Assembly: GCF_940807255.1 (NCBI RefSeq)
Contig: NZ_CALNWY010000010.1
Location: 1-64,000, forward strand
Origin: Mixta sp. Marseille-Q2659
GTDB lineage: Bacteria > Pseudomonadota > Gammaproteobacteria > Enterobacterales > Enterobacteriaceae
DNA: 64,000 bases
Direction: 5' to 3'
The notes beneath the pieces were generated by a model. That model saw only the letters and a list, made by a program, of their open reading frames with translations, ran no database searches and was not told the DNA's origin. Of this stretch, positions 46,910-56,536 are shown one piece after another. Made by a program: the position numbers and the translations under genes. Numbering within the stretch: position 1 is the stretch's first letter; each line of letters begins with the position of its first letter.

Positions 46910-47602
46910 ATGCTGGCAGTAACGCTGATTATCATTCTGATCGGACTGGCTGGTTTTCCCTGGCTTCAACGCCATTTACCTGCTCACTGGAATCCTTTTA
47001 CGCCGCTGTCCGTTACGGAGCCGCCTGGTCCGATAACCCGCTATAAACTTCAACGCCTGCGCGACGATCCGGCGGCCTGCCTGGCAGTGTTGCAGCGCGC
47101 CCGTGACGCCGGGTGGGTGAGCTTTACGCAACCTCCGGCGATCAAAGGCGCCTGCCCACTGGAGATGCCGATTCGTGTCCAGCGTTTTGCGAACGTCGCT
47201 CTGAGCAGCAGCTTTTTGGCCAGCTGTCCGCTGGCGGTAAGCAGTACGATGTTTGTGATTCAGGCTAATAAAATGGCGACAGAGAGTCCGCTGCATTCGC
47301 CATTGGCGCGAATAGAGCATGTAGGCAGCTACGCCTGCCGCAATATTTATCATCGCGCCCAGGGACGGTTGAGCGAACATGCCAGCGCCAACGCCTGGGA
47401 CGTTACAGCGTTTCGACTGGAGAATGGTAAGCGTATCAGCGTGAGTCGAGACTGGCAGCCAACGGGCAACGCTTCGTCATTATTACATCAATGGTTTAAC
47501 GCCAGCTGCGCCTGGTTTGGCAATTCGCTGGGCCCCGATTATAACGCTGCCCATGCCACGCATTTTCATCTAGGAATGCACGGTTACGGCCTGTGCCGAT
47601 AA
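46910..47602 (+). CDS. Extensin-like C-terminal domain protein
   Basis: The product of about 230 residues has one N-terminal membrane anchor (MLAVTLIIILIGLAGFPWLQ) and an extensin-C-like domain with conserved histidines and cysteines (VGSYACRNIYHRAQGRLSEH, ANAWDVTAFRLENGKRISVS, HATHFHLGMHGYGLCR). The histidine pattern resembles D-Ala-D-Ala peptidase-like metal sites, so a cell-wall role is plausible but unproven. Starts at 46886 (GTG) and 46904 (GTG) are alternatives. I chose the ATG at 46910 with AAGG close before it. Confidence 0.78.
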   Translation: MLAVTLIIILIGLAGFPWLQRHLPAHWNPFTPLSVTEPPGPITRYKLQRLRDDPAACLAVLQRARDAGWVSFTQPPAIKGACPLEMPIRVQRFANVALSSSFLASCPLAVSSTMFVIQANKMATESPLHSPLARIEHVGSYACRNIYHRAQGRLSEHASANAWDVTAFRLENGKRISVSRDWQPTGNASSLLHQWFNASCAWFGNSLGPDYNAAHATHFHLGMHGYGLCR

Positions 47603-48213
47603 TGCAGACTTTTCTGTCATCGATCGCGGACAGAGGTGACATAATTTTAAGCGCCTTTTGAGCGTATTCTATAAAGCACAACGACTAAAGGTAAGCAGCC
47701 TTTATTATAACCTGGAATAATTCTTTAAAAAATTATTAGCAGCACACTAAAAAAACCTTATTGGACATTTCTTTTTTGCTTATAGATCAGTATTAACCAT
47801 CAGCTCAGGTAATAGGTTTTGCTATAATAAACGTTAGGTTGAATAGAATTTACGCTATTTAATCAGGAGTGAAGCGTGAGTTTCGTTACTGTTTGTTGAA
47901 GGGGGAAAGTAATGAATTGCAAGGGGGTTGAATATTTTTAGGAAAAATCTTATTCTTGAATTTCATTCAGCAAATATTGAGTTAAATCAGGACTGATTAA
48001 TATAACTTTACTAAATTACAGGGATAAGTGAGCAAGGGTTTAAGCAATTAGTTTACTTCTGCTTAACGGATATCAGATGCCGCGTTAGCGCAGTTCGGGC
48101 CAGGCTGCAATATAATTAAAATAACTTTTCGTGAGCATTTAATTTTTTGTTACTCAGTAGCAATTTGACTTAAACCACGGCACGAGCGGCTTTCGCGTAC
48201 CGGTGAGGCTTTA
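47603..48213. other. 611-bp AT-rich intergenic region before sdiA
   Basis: No gene of more than about 20 codons can be supported here. The region is AT-rich and must hold the sdiA promoter. A few very short frames with ribosome-like sites exist (for example ATG at about 47911), but none is convincing. Confidence 0.5.
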
Positions 48214-48936
48214 ATGACGTTCGATGATTACTTCGCCTGGCGCAAGGAGATCGAGGCTCAGTTCCTTTTACTGAAAAATACAAAAGAGCTAACGAAAGCG
48301 TTACAGCGTCAGGTAGAGACGCTGGGCTTAGATCAATTCGCTTTGCTTATTCGACATCCTGTTCCTTTTACCCGGCCTAAGACGTTTCTTTTTACTACCT
48401 ATTCAGCCGACTGGATAAAGCAATACGATAACGAAAATTATTATGCTGTCGATCCTGTTCTTCTCATTTGCCAGTTGCCGGGAAAGTTTTTAGTGTGGAA
48501 GGATGCTGTTACTGAACGGAATGAAATATTCTGGCAGGCAGCAAAAGAGTATGGGTTGGCTTCCGGCTTTTCCTGTTCAATGATGGCACCTAATCGCGCG
48601 GTCGGCATATTATCCGCCGCGTCTAAAAAGCCAGTAAATATGTTGAATTTACTGCCTGAGCAACAATTGAGACTCCAGTATCTACTGGATCTGTCGCTGC
48701 TCACGCTGCTTCGTTTAGATGATGCGTCGATGCGTATTTTAGATATAACCTTAAGTCAGCGTGAACTGGAAATATTGAAATGGACGGCGGAAGGGAAAAC
48801 AGCAGTAGAAATTTCCCTGATTCTTGCTATCTCGCCCCATACGGTAAATTTCCATCAAAAAAATCTGCAGAGGCGCTTCAACGCACCGAATAAAACGCAG
48901 GTTGCCAGCTATGCGGCCGCCATTGGTTTATTGTGA
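48214..48936 (+). CDS. sdiA: AHL-responsive LuxR-family regulator SdiA
   Basis: SdiA binds acyl-homoserine lactones and activates target promoters. The 240-residue product equals the E. coli length. The autoinducer domain has RHPVPFTRPKTFLFTTYSAD and NENYYAVDPVLL. The DNA-binding domain has LKWTAEGKTAVEISLILAIS and NFHQKNLQRRFNAPNKTQVA. In E. coli it is an orphan receptor, but here a synthase gene follows it on the same strand. The later order yecF-uvrY-uvrC confirms orthology to SdiA rather than to a separate LuxR. Confidence 0.93.
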   Translation: MTFDDYFAWRKEIEAQFLLLKNTKELTKALQRQVETLGLDQFALLIRHPVPFTRPKTFLFTTYSADWIKQYDNENYYAVDPVLLICQLPGKFLVWKDAVTERNEIFWQAAKEYGLASGFSCSMMAPNRAVGILSAASKKPVNMLNLLPEQQLRLQYLLDLSLLTLLRLDDASMRILDITLSQRELEILKWTAEGKTAVEISLILAISPHTVNFHQKNLQRRFNAPNKTQVASYAAAIGLL

Positions 48937-48946
48937 CCTTCAGCGC

Positions 48947-48966
48947 AACTACTAAAATTAGTAGTT
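48947..48966. promoter_or_regulatory. Candidate lux box between sdiA and luxI
   Basis: A 20-bp palindrome AACTACTAA-AA-TTAGTAGTT with perfect 9-bp arms lies 97 bp before the synthase start. Lux boxes are 20-bp dyads bound by LuxR-type proteins, and this one has the CT/AG spacing typical of them. Binding by SdiA is inferred. Confidence 0.6.
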
Positions 48967-49062
48967 TCATAAGGTTAACCAGTTGTCTACCCTTCGGCCG
49001 GGGTATCAGCTGGGCTAACGCCGTATCAAAACGGCTTAAACGAGGGAGTGCGACACGGGAAT

Positions 49063-49683
49063 ATGATGAAGATTATTCAAACCCAGCTAAAGGATATGCC
49101 ATCCTCGTTATTGGCGGAATTGGGCAGCTATCGTTATAGCGTTTTTGCTCGGGGTGAAGGGTGGTCAATACCTTCCCGGCTCAGTACGCCAGGTCAGGAG
49201 TATGATCGTTTCGACCGTTCTGACGTCACCTGGCTTCTTGCCTGGCATGCGCGCATGGGGATTTGCGGCTGCGCGCGTCTTATGCAGTGGCGCGAACCGG
49301 GCAATATTGAAGGGATTAGCGTGCCTTTCGATCGTAAAGAAGCCGTGTGGGAAATGTCGCGCTTTTCCGCCAGGCTTGATGTGGATGCCGCTCTGCCGCT
49401 TACCATCCTTTGGCATGCGGTACAGTTGGCGGAAATGTCTGGTATTGATTATTTAGTCAGCGCCGCTACGCCGATGCTGGAGCAGATGTTCGAACAACAT
49501 AAAGTGGAATTTGAACCTTTAACGCCGGGGTTGATTCAGTCAGAAGATAATTTATTTGCCGTAAAAATTCCGGTCAGGCAGCGTGAGCTGGCGGATAAGT
49601 ATCGCGGCGCGCGTCGTTTCAGCCCGGAAGAGGTTCTGCCTTCGCTCGGCGTTTCCATGAACTGGCAGTCGCGTGGGCGTTAA
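49063..49683 (+). CDS. LuxI-family acyl-homoserine lactone synthase
   Basis: The enzyme makes N-acyl-homoserine lactone from SAM and acyl-ACP. The 206-residue product has the invariant R24, F28 and W34 in YRYSVFARGEGW, D48 and D51 in GQEYDRFD, an arginine in GCARLMQW, and the Glu/Arg pair in WEMSRFSARL. The ATG at 49063 gives the same residue numbers for R24, F28 and W34 as in EsaI, which supports this start over the GTG at 49048. The acyl chain cannot be told. It pairs with sdiA upstream and converges with ydgC (4-bp overlap). Confidence 0.92.
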   Translation: MMKIIQTQLKDMPSSLLAELGSYRYSVFARGEGWSIPSRLSTPGQEYDRFDRSDVTWLLAWHARMGICGCARLMQWREPGNIEGISVPFDRKEAVWEMSRFSARLDVDAALPLTILWHAVQLAEMSGIDYLVSAATPMLEQMFEQHKVEFEPLTPGLIQSEDNLFAVKIPVRQRELADKYRGARRFSPEEVLPSLGVSMNWQSRGR

Positions 49684-50015
49684 TGCCAGCGCGTCCATAA
49701 TGTAATAAGCAGCCATGCGGCCAGTATCCAGCACAGCACGGCGCTGGCCAGAGCAAAAGGCAGCCGCATCATGCCAATAAAAAACCATAGCGAGAGTAAA
49801 TAAAGAAAATAGGGCAGGATAGCCCACATACCGAAAATTAGTGTGGTGCGCAGCGCCGCGATGCCCTTATCGGTAGCGACCAGATAATGCGCTATCAGCG
49901 CAAACGTAGGGAACAGCGGCAGAAGGCCAGCGATATAATAATTTTTACTTTTTGCCAGTAGACCAATCGCGACCACCACCAGCGCGCCAACCAACGCTTT
50001 TAACAGTAAACCCAT
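49680..50015 (-). CDS. ydgC: GlpM-family inner membrane protein YdgC
   Basis: The 111-residue integral membrane protein matches E. coli YdgC (111 residues) in LAKSKNYYIAGLLPLFPTFA, LIAHYLVATDKGIAALR and GMWAILPYFLYLLSLWFF. The GlpM family was linked to alginate production in Pseudomonas, but the role here is unknown. It is not at its E. coli locus. It ends within the luxI 3' end. Confidence 0.92.
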   Translation of the reverse strand: MGLLLKALVGALVVVAIGLLAKSKNYYIAGLLPLFPTFALIAHYLVATDKGIAALRTTLIFGMWAILPYFLYLLSLWFFIGMMRLPFALASAVLCWILAAWLLITLWTRWH

Positions 50016-50083
50016 TGTTTATTCCGCGACAAAACGCATAACATGCGTGAAGAATGACGTGAAATCAATGGGTTTAATGGGTT

Positions 50084-50308
50084 TTAACGGCGATAGGCAG
50101 CTTTGATCTGGCCGATGGTCTGACTGAAGGTTTCCGCCTGTTGCGGATCGTCCAGTTGGGCAATAACGCGTTCCATATTGATAATCACTTTTCCTGCATC
50201 TGCCTGGCCCATGCCTTTTAACATCATGGTAACCATTGCCTTCAGGCAGGCGACTTCATTTGCCAGTTTTGCTGTTTCTTCTGAGGTTGTAAAATCGTTA
50301 TAACCCAT
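50084..50308 (-). CDS. yecF: DUF2594 family protein YecF
   Basis: The 74-residue protein matches E. coli YecF in ANEVACLKAMVTMMLKGMGQ and ADAGKVIINMERVIAQL. The frame opens at 50338, but the ATG at 50308 with AAGGAG is the family start. Its function is unknown. It lies between sdiA and uvrY, as in E. coli. Confidence 0.92.
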   Translation of the reverse strand: MGYNDFTTSEETAKLANEVACLKAMVTMMLKGMGQADAGKVIINMERVIAQLDDPQQAETFSQTIGQIKAAYRR

Positions 50309-50789
50309 AGTTTCTCCTTGATAACGCAATGTAAACATTTGAGGTATTACTCAAATGAGCGATGCGAGGAAAGTATAACATAAATCAGGCGCCATTTTTT
50401 CCACTTAACCGCCGCCGGTGGAGAATAAACTGGCGTAATAAACCTGAATGTTAAATAAAATTTTTCTGCTATTTAATGGCGAGAGTGACGCGCCTGAGGC
50501 ATTTATTTAAAAATTAATAATCACTGTAGTTATTAACTTAAGTGATTGTAAATTATGGTTTTTAAATTAAAGAATGCTTTTTTGCTTATTTTTAACGCTT
50601 TTAACGCTTTATTATCCGCGCCCCGATAAATAGCGCGGCAGCAAGAAGAATAAAAACAGCGCGATCGCGCAATTATACCCACTTAAAAAAACGGTGAATT
50701 ATGTTCAAACCTTTCACGAAAGAGAGTAACATTAAGCCGATTAATTAAAGTGTCGACCATAAACATCACCATTCCGGAGAAATCCTCTT
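50309..50789. other. 481-bp intergenic region yecF-uvrY
   Basis: The region is AT-rich and holds the uvrY promoter, with a GCGCGATCGCGC palindrome at 50659-50670 and a TTTTAACGC direct repeat near 50590. I see no gene or known small RNA in it. Confidence 0.5.
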
Positions 50790-51449
50790 TTGATTAGCAT
50801 TCTTCTTGTGGATGATCACGAACTGGTACGCGCAGGGATTCGTCGCATACTGGAAGATATCAAAGGTATACAGGTAACCGGCGAAGCCTGCTGTGGTGAG
50901 GATGCGGTGAAATGGTGTCGTACCAATCAGGTTGATGTCATCTTGATGGATATGAACATGCCGGGCATCGGCGGGCTGGAAGCAACACGTAAAATTGTTC
51001 GTTTCAATCCAGACGCCAAAATCATTATGTTGACTATTCATACGGAAAATCCGCTGCCCGCTAAGGTTATGCAGGCAGGGGCGGCAGGCTATCTCAGCAA
51101 AGGCGCCGCGCCGCAGGAAGTCATCAGCGCTATCCGTTCCGTTCATTCAGGCCAGCGTTATATTGCTTCAGATATCGCACAGCAGATGGCGCTGAGTCAG
51201 ATAGAACCGGAAAAGAGCGAATCTCCCCTTAGCTGTTTGTCGGAACGGGAATTGCAGATTATGCTGATGATTACGAAAGGGCAGAAAGTGACAGATATTT
51301 CTGAGCAGCTGAATCTTAGCCCTAAAACCGTCAACAGCTACCGTTACCGTATGTTTAGTAAACTGAATATTAGTGGCGACGTAGAGTTGACGCATCTGGC
51401 CATCCGTCATGGCCTGTTTAATGCGGAGTCGTTGATTAGTAGTGAGTGA
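50790..51449 (+). CDS. uvrY: Response regulator UvrY
   Basis: UvrY is the response regulator of the BarA-UvrY system, which activates csrB/csrC small RNAs. The 219-residue product has the receiver domain with phosphorylated Asp54 in [13 protein letters not shown], the lysine in [12 protein letters not shown], and a LuxR-type HTH ([20 protein letters not shown]). The start is TTG at 50790, as in E. coli, with CCGGAGA upstream. It overlaps uvrC by 8 bp, so translation is coupled. Confidence 0.95.
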   Translation: MISILLVDDHELVRAGIRRILEDIKGIQVTGEACCGEDAVKWCRTNQVDVILMDMNMPGIGGLEATRKIVRFNPDAKIIMLTIHTENPLPAKVMQAGAAGYLSKGAAPQEVISAIRSVHSGQRYIASDIAQQMALSQIEPEKSESPLSCLSERELQIMLMITKGQKVTDISEQLNLSPKTVNSYRYRMFSKLNISGDVELTHLAIRHGLFNAESLISSE

Positions 51450-53274
51450 CGTTTTTGACGCAACATCCTTCCTGAAAACTGTTACCAGTCAGCCGGGTGT
51501 CTACCGGATGTATGACAGTGGCGGTACGGTTATTTACGTTGGCAAAGCGAAAGATTTAAAAAAGCGCCTTAGCAGCTACTTTCGCAGCAACCTTGCCAGC
51601 CGTAAAACTGAAGCATTAGTGGCCAATATTCACCATATTGACGTCACCGTCACGCATACCGAAACAGAAGCGCTGCTGCTTGAGCATAACTACATCAAGC
51701 TTTATCAGCCGCGCTACAACGTTTTGCTGCGTGACGATAAATCTTACCCCTATATCTTTTTAAGCGGCGATCCGCACCCGCGACTGGCTATCCATCGCGG
51801 AGCCAAACATGCGAAAGGCGAGTATTTCGGCCCCTTTCCCAATGGTTATGCGGTGCGTGAAACTCTGGCGCTGTTACAGAAAATCTTCCCTATTCGGCAG
51901 TGCGAAAACAACGTTTACCGCAACCGCACGCGTCCCTGTTTACAGTATCAAATCGGTCGCTGCCTGGGTCCTTGCGTCGCAGGCCTGGTGAGCGAAGAAG
52001 AGTATGCGCAGCAAACCGATTATGTGCGGCTGTTTCTGGCTGGCAAAGATGATCAGGTGCTTAATATGCTGGTCAGTCGTATGGAACAGGCCAGTCAGGC
52101 GTTGCGTTTCGAAGAGGCGGCGCGCCTGCGCGATCAGATCCAGGCGGTGCGTCGGGTTACCGAAAAGCAGTTTGTGTCGAATCAGGGCGATGACCTGGAT
52201 GTCATTGGCGTGGCCTATGACGCCGGTCTGGCCTGCCTGCACGTACTTTTTATTCGTCAGGGCAAAGTATTGGGCAGCCGCAGCTATTTCCCTAAAATTC
52301 CGGGCGGTACCGAACTGGCGGAAGTGGTGCAAACCTTTGTGGGGCAGTTCTACCTGCAGGGCAGCGAATCGCGCTCTTTACCTGGTGAAATCCTGCTGGA
52401 CTTTACCTTGCCGGAGCGTGAGCTGCTGGCAGATTCGCTAAGTGAGATCGCGGGTCGCCGCATTCATATTCAAAGCAAGCCGCGCGGCGATCGCGCTCGT
52501 TATTTAAAACTGGCACGTACTAACGCTGCCACCGCGCTGGTGACCAAACTTACGCAGCAATCGACGATTCACCAGCGGCTGTCGGCGCTGGCGGATGCGC
52601 TGGACCTTCCGCAGGTCAAGCGCATGGAGTGTTTTGACATTAGCCATACGATGGGCGAGCAAACTGTTGCCTCGTGCGTAGTGTTTGACAGCAACGGGCC
52701 GGTACGTGCTGAGTATCGCCGCTATAATATTACCGGTATTACGCCCGGCGATGATTATGCGGCGATGAATCAGGTACTGCGGCGGCGCTACGGCAAGGAG
52801 CTTGAGCCGGAGAAAGTGCCGGATGTTATCCTTATCGATGGTGGTAAAGGCCAGCTGGCACAGGCAAAGCAGGTTTTTTCCGAGCTTAATGTGAGCTGGG
52901 ATAAAGATCATCCGTTGCTGCTGGGCGTAGCGAAAGGCAGCGATCGTAAAGCTGGTCTGGAAACGCTGTTTCTGGAGCCGGAAGGGGAAGGATTTTCCCT
53001 GCCGCCTGATTCGCCAGCGCTGCACGTCATTCAGCATATTCGTGACGACTCTCACAATCATGCAATAACGGGGCATCGCAATAAGCGGGCAAAAGTTAAA
53101 AATACCAGCGCGCTGGAAAGCATTGAGGGCGTAGGCCCGAAACGGCGCCAGCAGCTGTTGAAATATATGGGCGGCCTGCAGCCGCTAATGAACGCCTCGG
53201 TTGAAGAAATTGCCAAAGTACCCGGCATTTCTCATGCCCTGGCGGAGAAAATCTTTTACTCGTTAAAACACTAG
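51442..53274 (+). CDS. uvrC: Excinuclease ABC subunit C
   Basis: UvrC makes the dual incisions in nucleotide excision repair. The 610-residue product equals E. coli. In order it has a GIY-YIG domain ([20 protein letters not shown]), a cysteine region ([13 protein letters not shown]), a UvrB-interacting UVR motif ([18 protein letters not shown]), an RNase H-like endonuclease domain ([20 protein letters not shown]), and tandem HhH motifs at the end ([18 protein letters not shown]). The start is GTG at 51442 within uvrY. Confidence 0.96.
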   Translation: MSDVFDATSFLKTVTSQPGVYRMYDSGGTVIYVGKAKDLKKRLSSYFRSNLASRKTEALVANIHHIDVTVTHTETEALLLEHNYIKLYQPRYNVLLRDDKSYPYIFLSGDPHPRLAIHRGAKHAKGEYFGPFPNGYAVRETLALLQKIFPIRQCENNVYRNRTRPCLQYQIGRCLGPCVAGLVSEEEYAQQTDYVRLFLAGKDDQVLNMLVSRMEQASQALRFEEAARLRDQIQAVRRVTEKQFVSNQGDDLDVIGVAYDAGLACLHVLFIRQGKVLGSRSYFPKIPGGTELAEVVQTFVGQFYLQGSESRSLPGEILLDFTLPERELLADSLSEIAGRRIHIQSKPRGDRARYLKLARTNAATALVTKLTQQSTIHQRLSALADALDLPQVKRMECFDISHTMGEQTVASCVVFDSNGPVRAEYRRYNITGITPGDDYAAMNQVLRRRYGKELEPEKVPDVILIDGGKGQLAQAKQVFSELNVSWDKDHPLLLGVAKGSDRKAGLETLFLEPEGEGFSLPPDSPALHVIQHIRDDSHNHAITGHRNKRAKVKNTSALESIEGVGPKRRQQLLKYMGGLQPLMNASVEEIAKVPGISHALAEKIFYSLKH

Positions 53275-53345
53275 CATTGAAACCCCGGTGGCAATGTAGC
53301 AACATACGGGTAAACCCTACTCATGCCAGACAGTTAGCGTACCTT

Positions 53346-53894
53346 ATGCAATTGAATATTCCGACGTGGCTCACCCTTTTTCGTGTCGTCCTGATACCAT
53401 TTTTTGTTCTGGCTTTCTATTTGCCGTTCCACTGGGGCCCGATGGTTTGCGCCATCATCTTTGTCGTGGCGGCAATCACTGACTGGTTTGATGGTTTCCT
53501 GGCACGCCGCTGGAAACAGTCGACGCGTTTTGGCGCTTTCCTCGATCCGGTTGCTGATAAAGTGATGGTAGCGATGGCGCTGGTGTTAGTTGCCGAACAG
53601 TTCCATGCCTGGTGGATTACTTTACCGGCGGCAACCATGATCGCGCGTGAAATTATCATCTCCGCGCTGCGTGAATGGATGGCGGAAATCGGCAAGCGCA
53701 GCAGCGTCGCGGTCTCCTGGATCGGCAAAGTAAAAACGACCGCGCAGATGCTGGCGCTGGTGGCGTTGTTGTGGCATCCCAATCAGCTGGTTTCCGCCAT
53801 CGGCGTCGTAGCCCTGTATATCGCCGCGGTGCTGACTTTCTGGTCGATGTTTCAATATTTAAGCGCCGCGCGTGGCGATCTGTTTGAACGCTGA
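53346..53894 (+). CDS. pgsA: Phosphatidylglycerophosphate synthase PgsA
   Basis: PgsA makes phosphatidylglycerol phosphate from CDP-diacylglycerol and glycerol-3-phosphate in the inner membrane. The 182-residue product has the CDP-alcohol phosphotransferase motif [20 protein letters not shown] with LDPVADKV after it. The frame opens at 53277, but the family start [20 protein letters not shown] is at 53346. It precedes the tRNA array, as in E. coli. Confidence 0.95.
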   Translation: MQLNIPTWLTLFRVVLIPFFVLAFYLPFHWGPMVCAIIFVVAAITDWFDGFLARRWKQSTRFGAFLDPVADKVMVAMALVLVAEQFHAWWITLPAATMIAREIIISALREWMAEIGKRSSVAVSWIGKVKTTAQMLALVALLWHPNQLVSAIGVVALYIAAVLTFWSMFQYLSAARGDLFER

Positions 53895-54043
53895 TCGATG
53901 CGATGTAAAAAGCAGCAAACGGACGGGAAATGAGGATAATTTTATTGACTCATTTGTTCAGGTCAGTAGAATGCAACGCATCGAACGGCGCTACAGTCGC
54001 CAGAAGATAAATAAAATCAGCAAGTTGTTAAATTGCTGACATT

Positions 54044-54119
<76 letters not shown>

Positions 54120-54160
54120 GATTAGATTATTCGATATTACGGATAATCACAAAGAATAAA

Positions 54161-54234
54161 GGCGCGTTGGCAGAGTGGCCATGCAGCGGATTGCAAATCC
54201 GTCCACCTCGGTTCGACTCCGGGACGCGCCTCCA
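54161..54234 (+). tRNA. cysT: tRNA-Cys (anticodon GCA)
   Basis: This is a 74-nt tRNA GGCGCGT...ACGCGCC-TCCA with anticodon GCA in GGATTGCAAATCC. It is the second gene of the array, as in E. coli cysT. Confidence 0.96.
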
Positions 54235-54245
54235 CTTTATACCCT

Positions 54246-54332
54246 GCCCGGGTGGTGAAATCGGTAGACACAAGGGATTTAAAATCCCTCGGCTGTATGG
54301 CTGTGCGGGTTCAAGTCCCGCCCCGGGCACCA
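54246..54332 (+). tRNA. leuZ: tRNA-Leu (anticodon UAA)
   Basis: This is an 87-nt class II tRNA GCCCGGG...CCCGGGC-ACCA with anticodon TAA in GGGATTTAAAATCCC. It is the last gene of the array. Its 3' end borders an integrase remnant, so it has served as an integration site. Confidence 0.96.
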
Positions 54333-54377
54333 TCGAAATTACCGAATAAAATCAAAGCAATAAGTAGTAATGTCGTG

Positions 54378-54399
54378 ACCGCCCAAGGGCGGTTTTTTT
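54378..54399 (+). terminator. Terminator of the tRNA array
   Basis: ACCGCCC (54378-54384) pairs with GGGCGGT (54387-54393) around an AA loop, followed by a run of T. Confidence 0.93.
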
Positions 54400-54598
54400 G
54401 TTTTTGTCTCTCTTTTCCTGATATTTTTTTGACCGCCAACAACAGGGGCAACTGCGATTTGCGGTTATAGCGGGCCGTCTGCTGGACATTTTTATGCCCG
54501 GAAATTGCCTGCTTGTTATAGATGTTTCCATCCAGATCGGAGAGGCCCTTAGCTTTAAGATCGCGGAATATGAAATCAAAGTCTGACCCAGGGAACAT
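54400..54598 (-). pseudogene. Phage-type tyrosine integrase, C-terminal remnant
   Basis: On the minus strand a fragment reads FIFRDLKAKGLSDLDGNIYN, then KQAISGHKNVQQTARYNRK. This is the C-terminal signature of phage integrases, with the GHK box and catalytic tyrosine in TARYNRK. The arginine-box position reads RDLKAKG rather than HDLKAKG. The N-terminal two thirds are gone. It abuts tRNA-Leu, a classic attachment site, and marks a lost prophage or island. The remaining stretch to 54895 shows no gene. Confidence 0.75.
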
Positions 54599-54895
54599 CT
54601 TTTTCGCGTTATATACACCAGATGCCGCGTATGGGCCACGGGAGCGGGAAAAGCTGCAAAGAATAATTTTCAGCGGTGATGCTCGAAAAGTTCAGCTCTC
54701 TGTCAGGCTGGTTGTTTATATCAATGATAACTGTGGCGAAAGATAAAGATGTATGAAGTGGAAGAGATCTGACAGCGCGGCTCTCACCTGTTCTTCCTTC
54801 TTCATCAATCATGCACCAAATGAAGATAGCCCTGTTTAAATAAGCGAAATAGTTGACCTTCTCCGCCCCGGAAGATGGAGAAGGGAAGAGGGCGG

Positions 54896-56062
54896 TTAAT
54901 CGAACGTTCCTTTTTTACAGGCCTTGCCGTTCATCACCATTCGTTTGCCGCGCGCGTAAACCTGCTCAATGCGCAGGTCCTCGCTCATCACCAGCAGATC
55001 GGCATCGTTGCCGGCAAGGATTTCGCCTTTACCATTAAGACTCAGGAATCCCGCCACGCTGGTGGTCAGCGGGCGCAACGCGTCCGTCAGCGTAAAGCCG
55101 TGTTGTTTAACCAGCTGATGCACCGTTTGCAGCAGGCTGTCGAAGCCGGCCACGCCGATGCCGGTAAGATTACCGGCGGCGTCAAATAATGGCATGCTGC
55201 CGTTGCCATCCGAGCTTAACGTCACCCGATCGAGGGGAATGCCGGCCATGACCGCGCGGGCCACGCCCTCGGCAGGATCGACCGGGCCTGGTATGCCGCT
55301 GGTGATATCGATGGTGCCGCCGTTGCGGGCGAACTGCAGCGCCTGTTCAAACAACGCTTCACTGCGGTTGACATGCGTGGGCAGCAGCTTATTGATCGGC
55401 ACATCGCTGTTTTGCAGCACATCATACAGAGGCTGCAGGCCTTTTTTACTGCTGCCCAGATGAAAGACGCTGACGCCTGGCTTGCCGCCCAGCAGACCGC
55501 CGACGCGCGATTGCGCCGCCATGTTCGCCAGCTGATGCTCGCCCGGCGCGGCTGAACGGTGGTCGGAGACCGCGCATTTCACGCCGATAACGCGATCGAT
55601 AAGCGCCACATCTTTCTCGACGGAGCCGGTAATCGTCGGTGAGGGGAGGTGGTAGGCGCCGGTCAACATCCAGGCCGTAATCCCTTCTTCATTAAGCGCC
55701 CGGGTTTTCGCCAGCAAAGACTCCGGATGACGGGTGATGGAGTCAGTGCCCAGCAGCCCAATCACCGTAGTGATCCCGGCTTCAGTCAGCCGGCTCAGCT
55801 GCACTTCGGGCGTCCGCGTCGTCGGGCCGGCTTCGCCGCCGCCGCCGATCAAATGGACGTGCTGATCGATAAAACCGGGGCACAAAATATGGCCGCGCAG
55901 GTTGATGATGGTACAGTCCGGCACAATGTCGGCAGGGATCGTCTGTTCTACTGCGATGATCTTGCCGTTAGCGAGCAGCACATCGCAAATTCCCCGATCC
56001 GCAGGCGCATAGAGATGGGCGCCCTGTAGTAAAGTAAATTCCGCAATCGATAAATCAGTCAT
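54896..56062 (-). CDS. iadA: Isoaspartyl dipeptidase IadA
   Basis: IadA hydrolyses beta-aspartyl dipeptides from damaged proteins. The 388-residue product (E. coli 390) is a binuclear zinc amidohydrolase: metal ligands His68 and His70 in GFIDQHVHLIGGG, carboxylated lysine Lys162 in RVIGVKCAVSDHRSA, and the aspartate region TLSSDGNGSMP. It is the last gene of the yjiH-yjiG-iadA operon, 9 bp after yjiG. Confidence 0.95.
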   Translation of the reverse strand: MTDLSIAEFTLLQGAHLYAPADRGICDVLLANGKIIAVEQTIPADIVPDCTIINLRGHILCPGFIDQHVHLIGGGGEAGPTTRTPEVQLSRLTEAGITTVIGLLGTDSITRHPESLLAKTRALNEEGITAWMLTGAYHLPSPTITGSVEKDVALIDRVIGVKCAVSDHRSAAPGEHQLANMAAQSRVGGLLGGKPGVSVFHLGSSKKGLQPLYDVLQNSDVPINKLLPTHVNRSEALFEQALQFARNGGTIDITSGIPGPVDPAEGVARAVMAGIPLDRVTLSSDGNGSMPLFDAAGNLTGIGVAGFDSLLQTVHQLVKQHGFTLTDALRPLTTSVAGFLSLNGKGEILAGNDADLLVMSEDLRIEQVYARGKRMVMNGKACKKGTFD

Positions 56063-56071
56063 GGTCTTCCC

Positions 56072-56536
56072 TTACTTGACAAGAAACTGCATAACCCAGA
56101 TCGACAGCAGCGCATTGATTGCGCAAACCGCAATGATATGTGGATAGTATCTGGCATTGACTTCAGCAGTACCGAGGCAGCGCCCGACGTTCTGCACCGG
56201 ATTGCCCATCAGATAAATAGCCGGGAGCAGCACGGTGACGTCGTGGCCATTCAACGCGCCGGCGGTGAGCAGGCTGGCGGAAACGCCTACTGCGCCGCCC
56301 ATACTCATCAGCGAGGCCAGCAGCACGGTTGCCGCTTCGCCGGGCAGTCCCCAGATTGCCATGATCGGCTGGCAAATATGTCCGACCCCGTCAAGTAAGC
56401 CGGTAATTTTCAGCGCCTGGATAATCACAAACGCCATGACAACGTTCGGTAACAGGTTGGTTGTGGCGATAGTAAAACCGCGGCGGGCGCCATGGATAAA
56501 CATATCCATGACATTCTTTCGTACCTGAGTGGTCAT
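56072..56536 (-). CDS. yjiG: YjiG family inner membrane protein
   Basis: The 154-residue membrane protein matches E. coli YjiG in FIHGARRGFTIATTNLLPNV, SLMSMGGAVGVSASLLTAGA and LMGNPVQNVGRCLGTAEVNA. Together with YjiH it forms a nucleoside-recognition (Gate) domain pair and is likely a peptide or amino-acid transporter feeding IadA. It overlaps yjiH by 4 bp. Confidence 0.92.
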   Translation of the reverse strand: MTTQVRKNVMDMFIHGARRGFTIATTNLLPNVVMAFVIIQALKITGLLDGVGHICQPIMAIWGLPGEAATVLLASLMSMGGAVGVSASLLTAGALNGHDVTVLLPAIYLMGNPVQNVGRCLGTAEVNARYYPHIIAVCAINALLSIWVMQFLVK

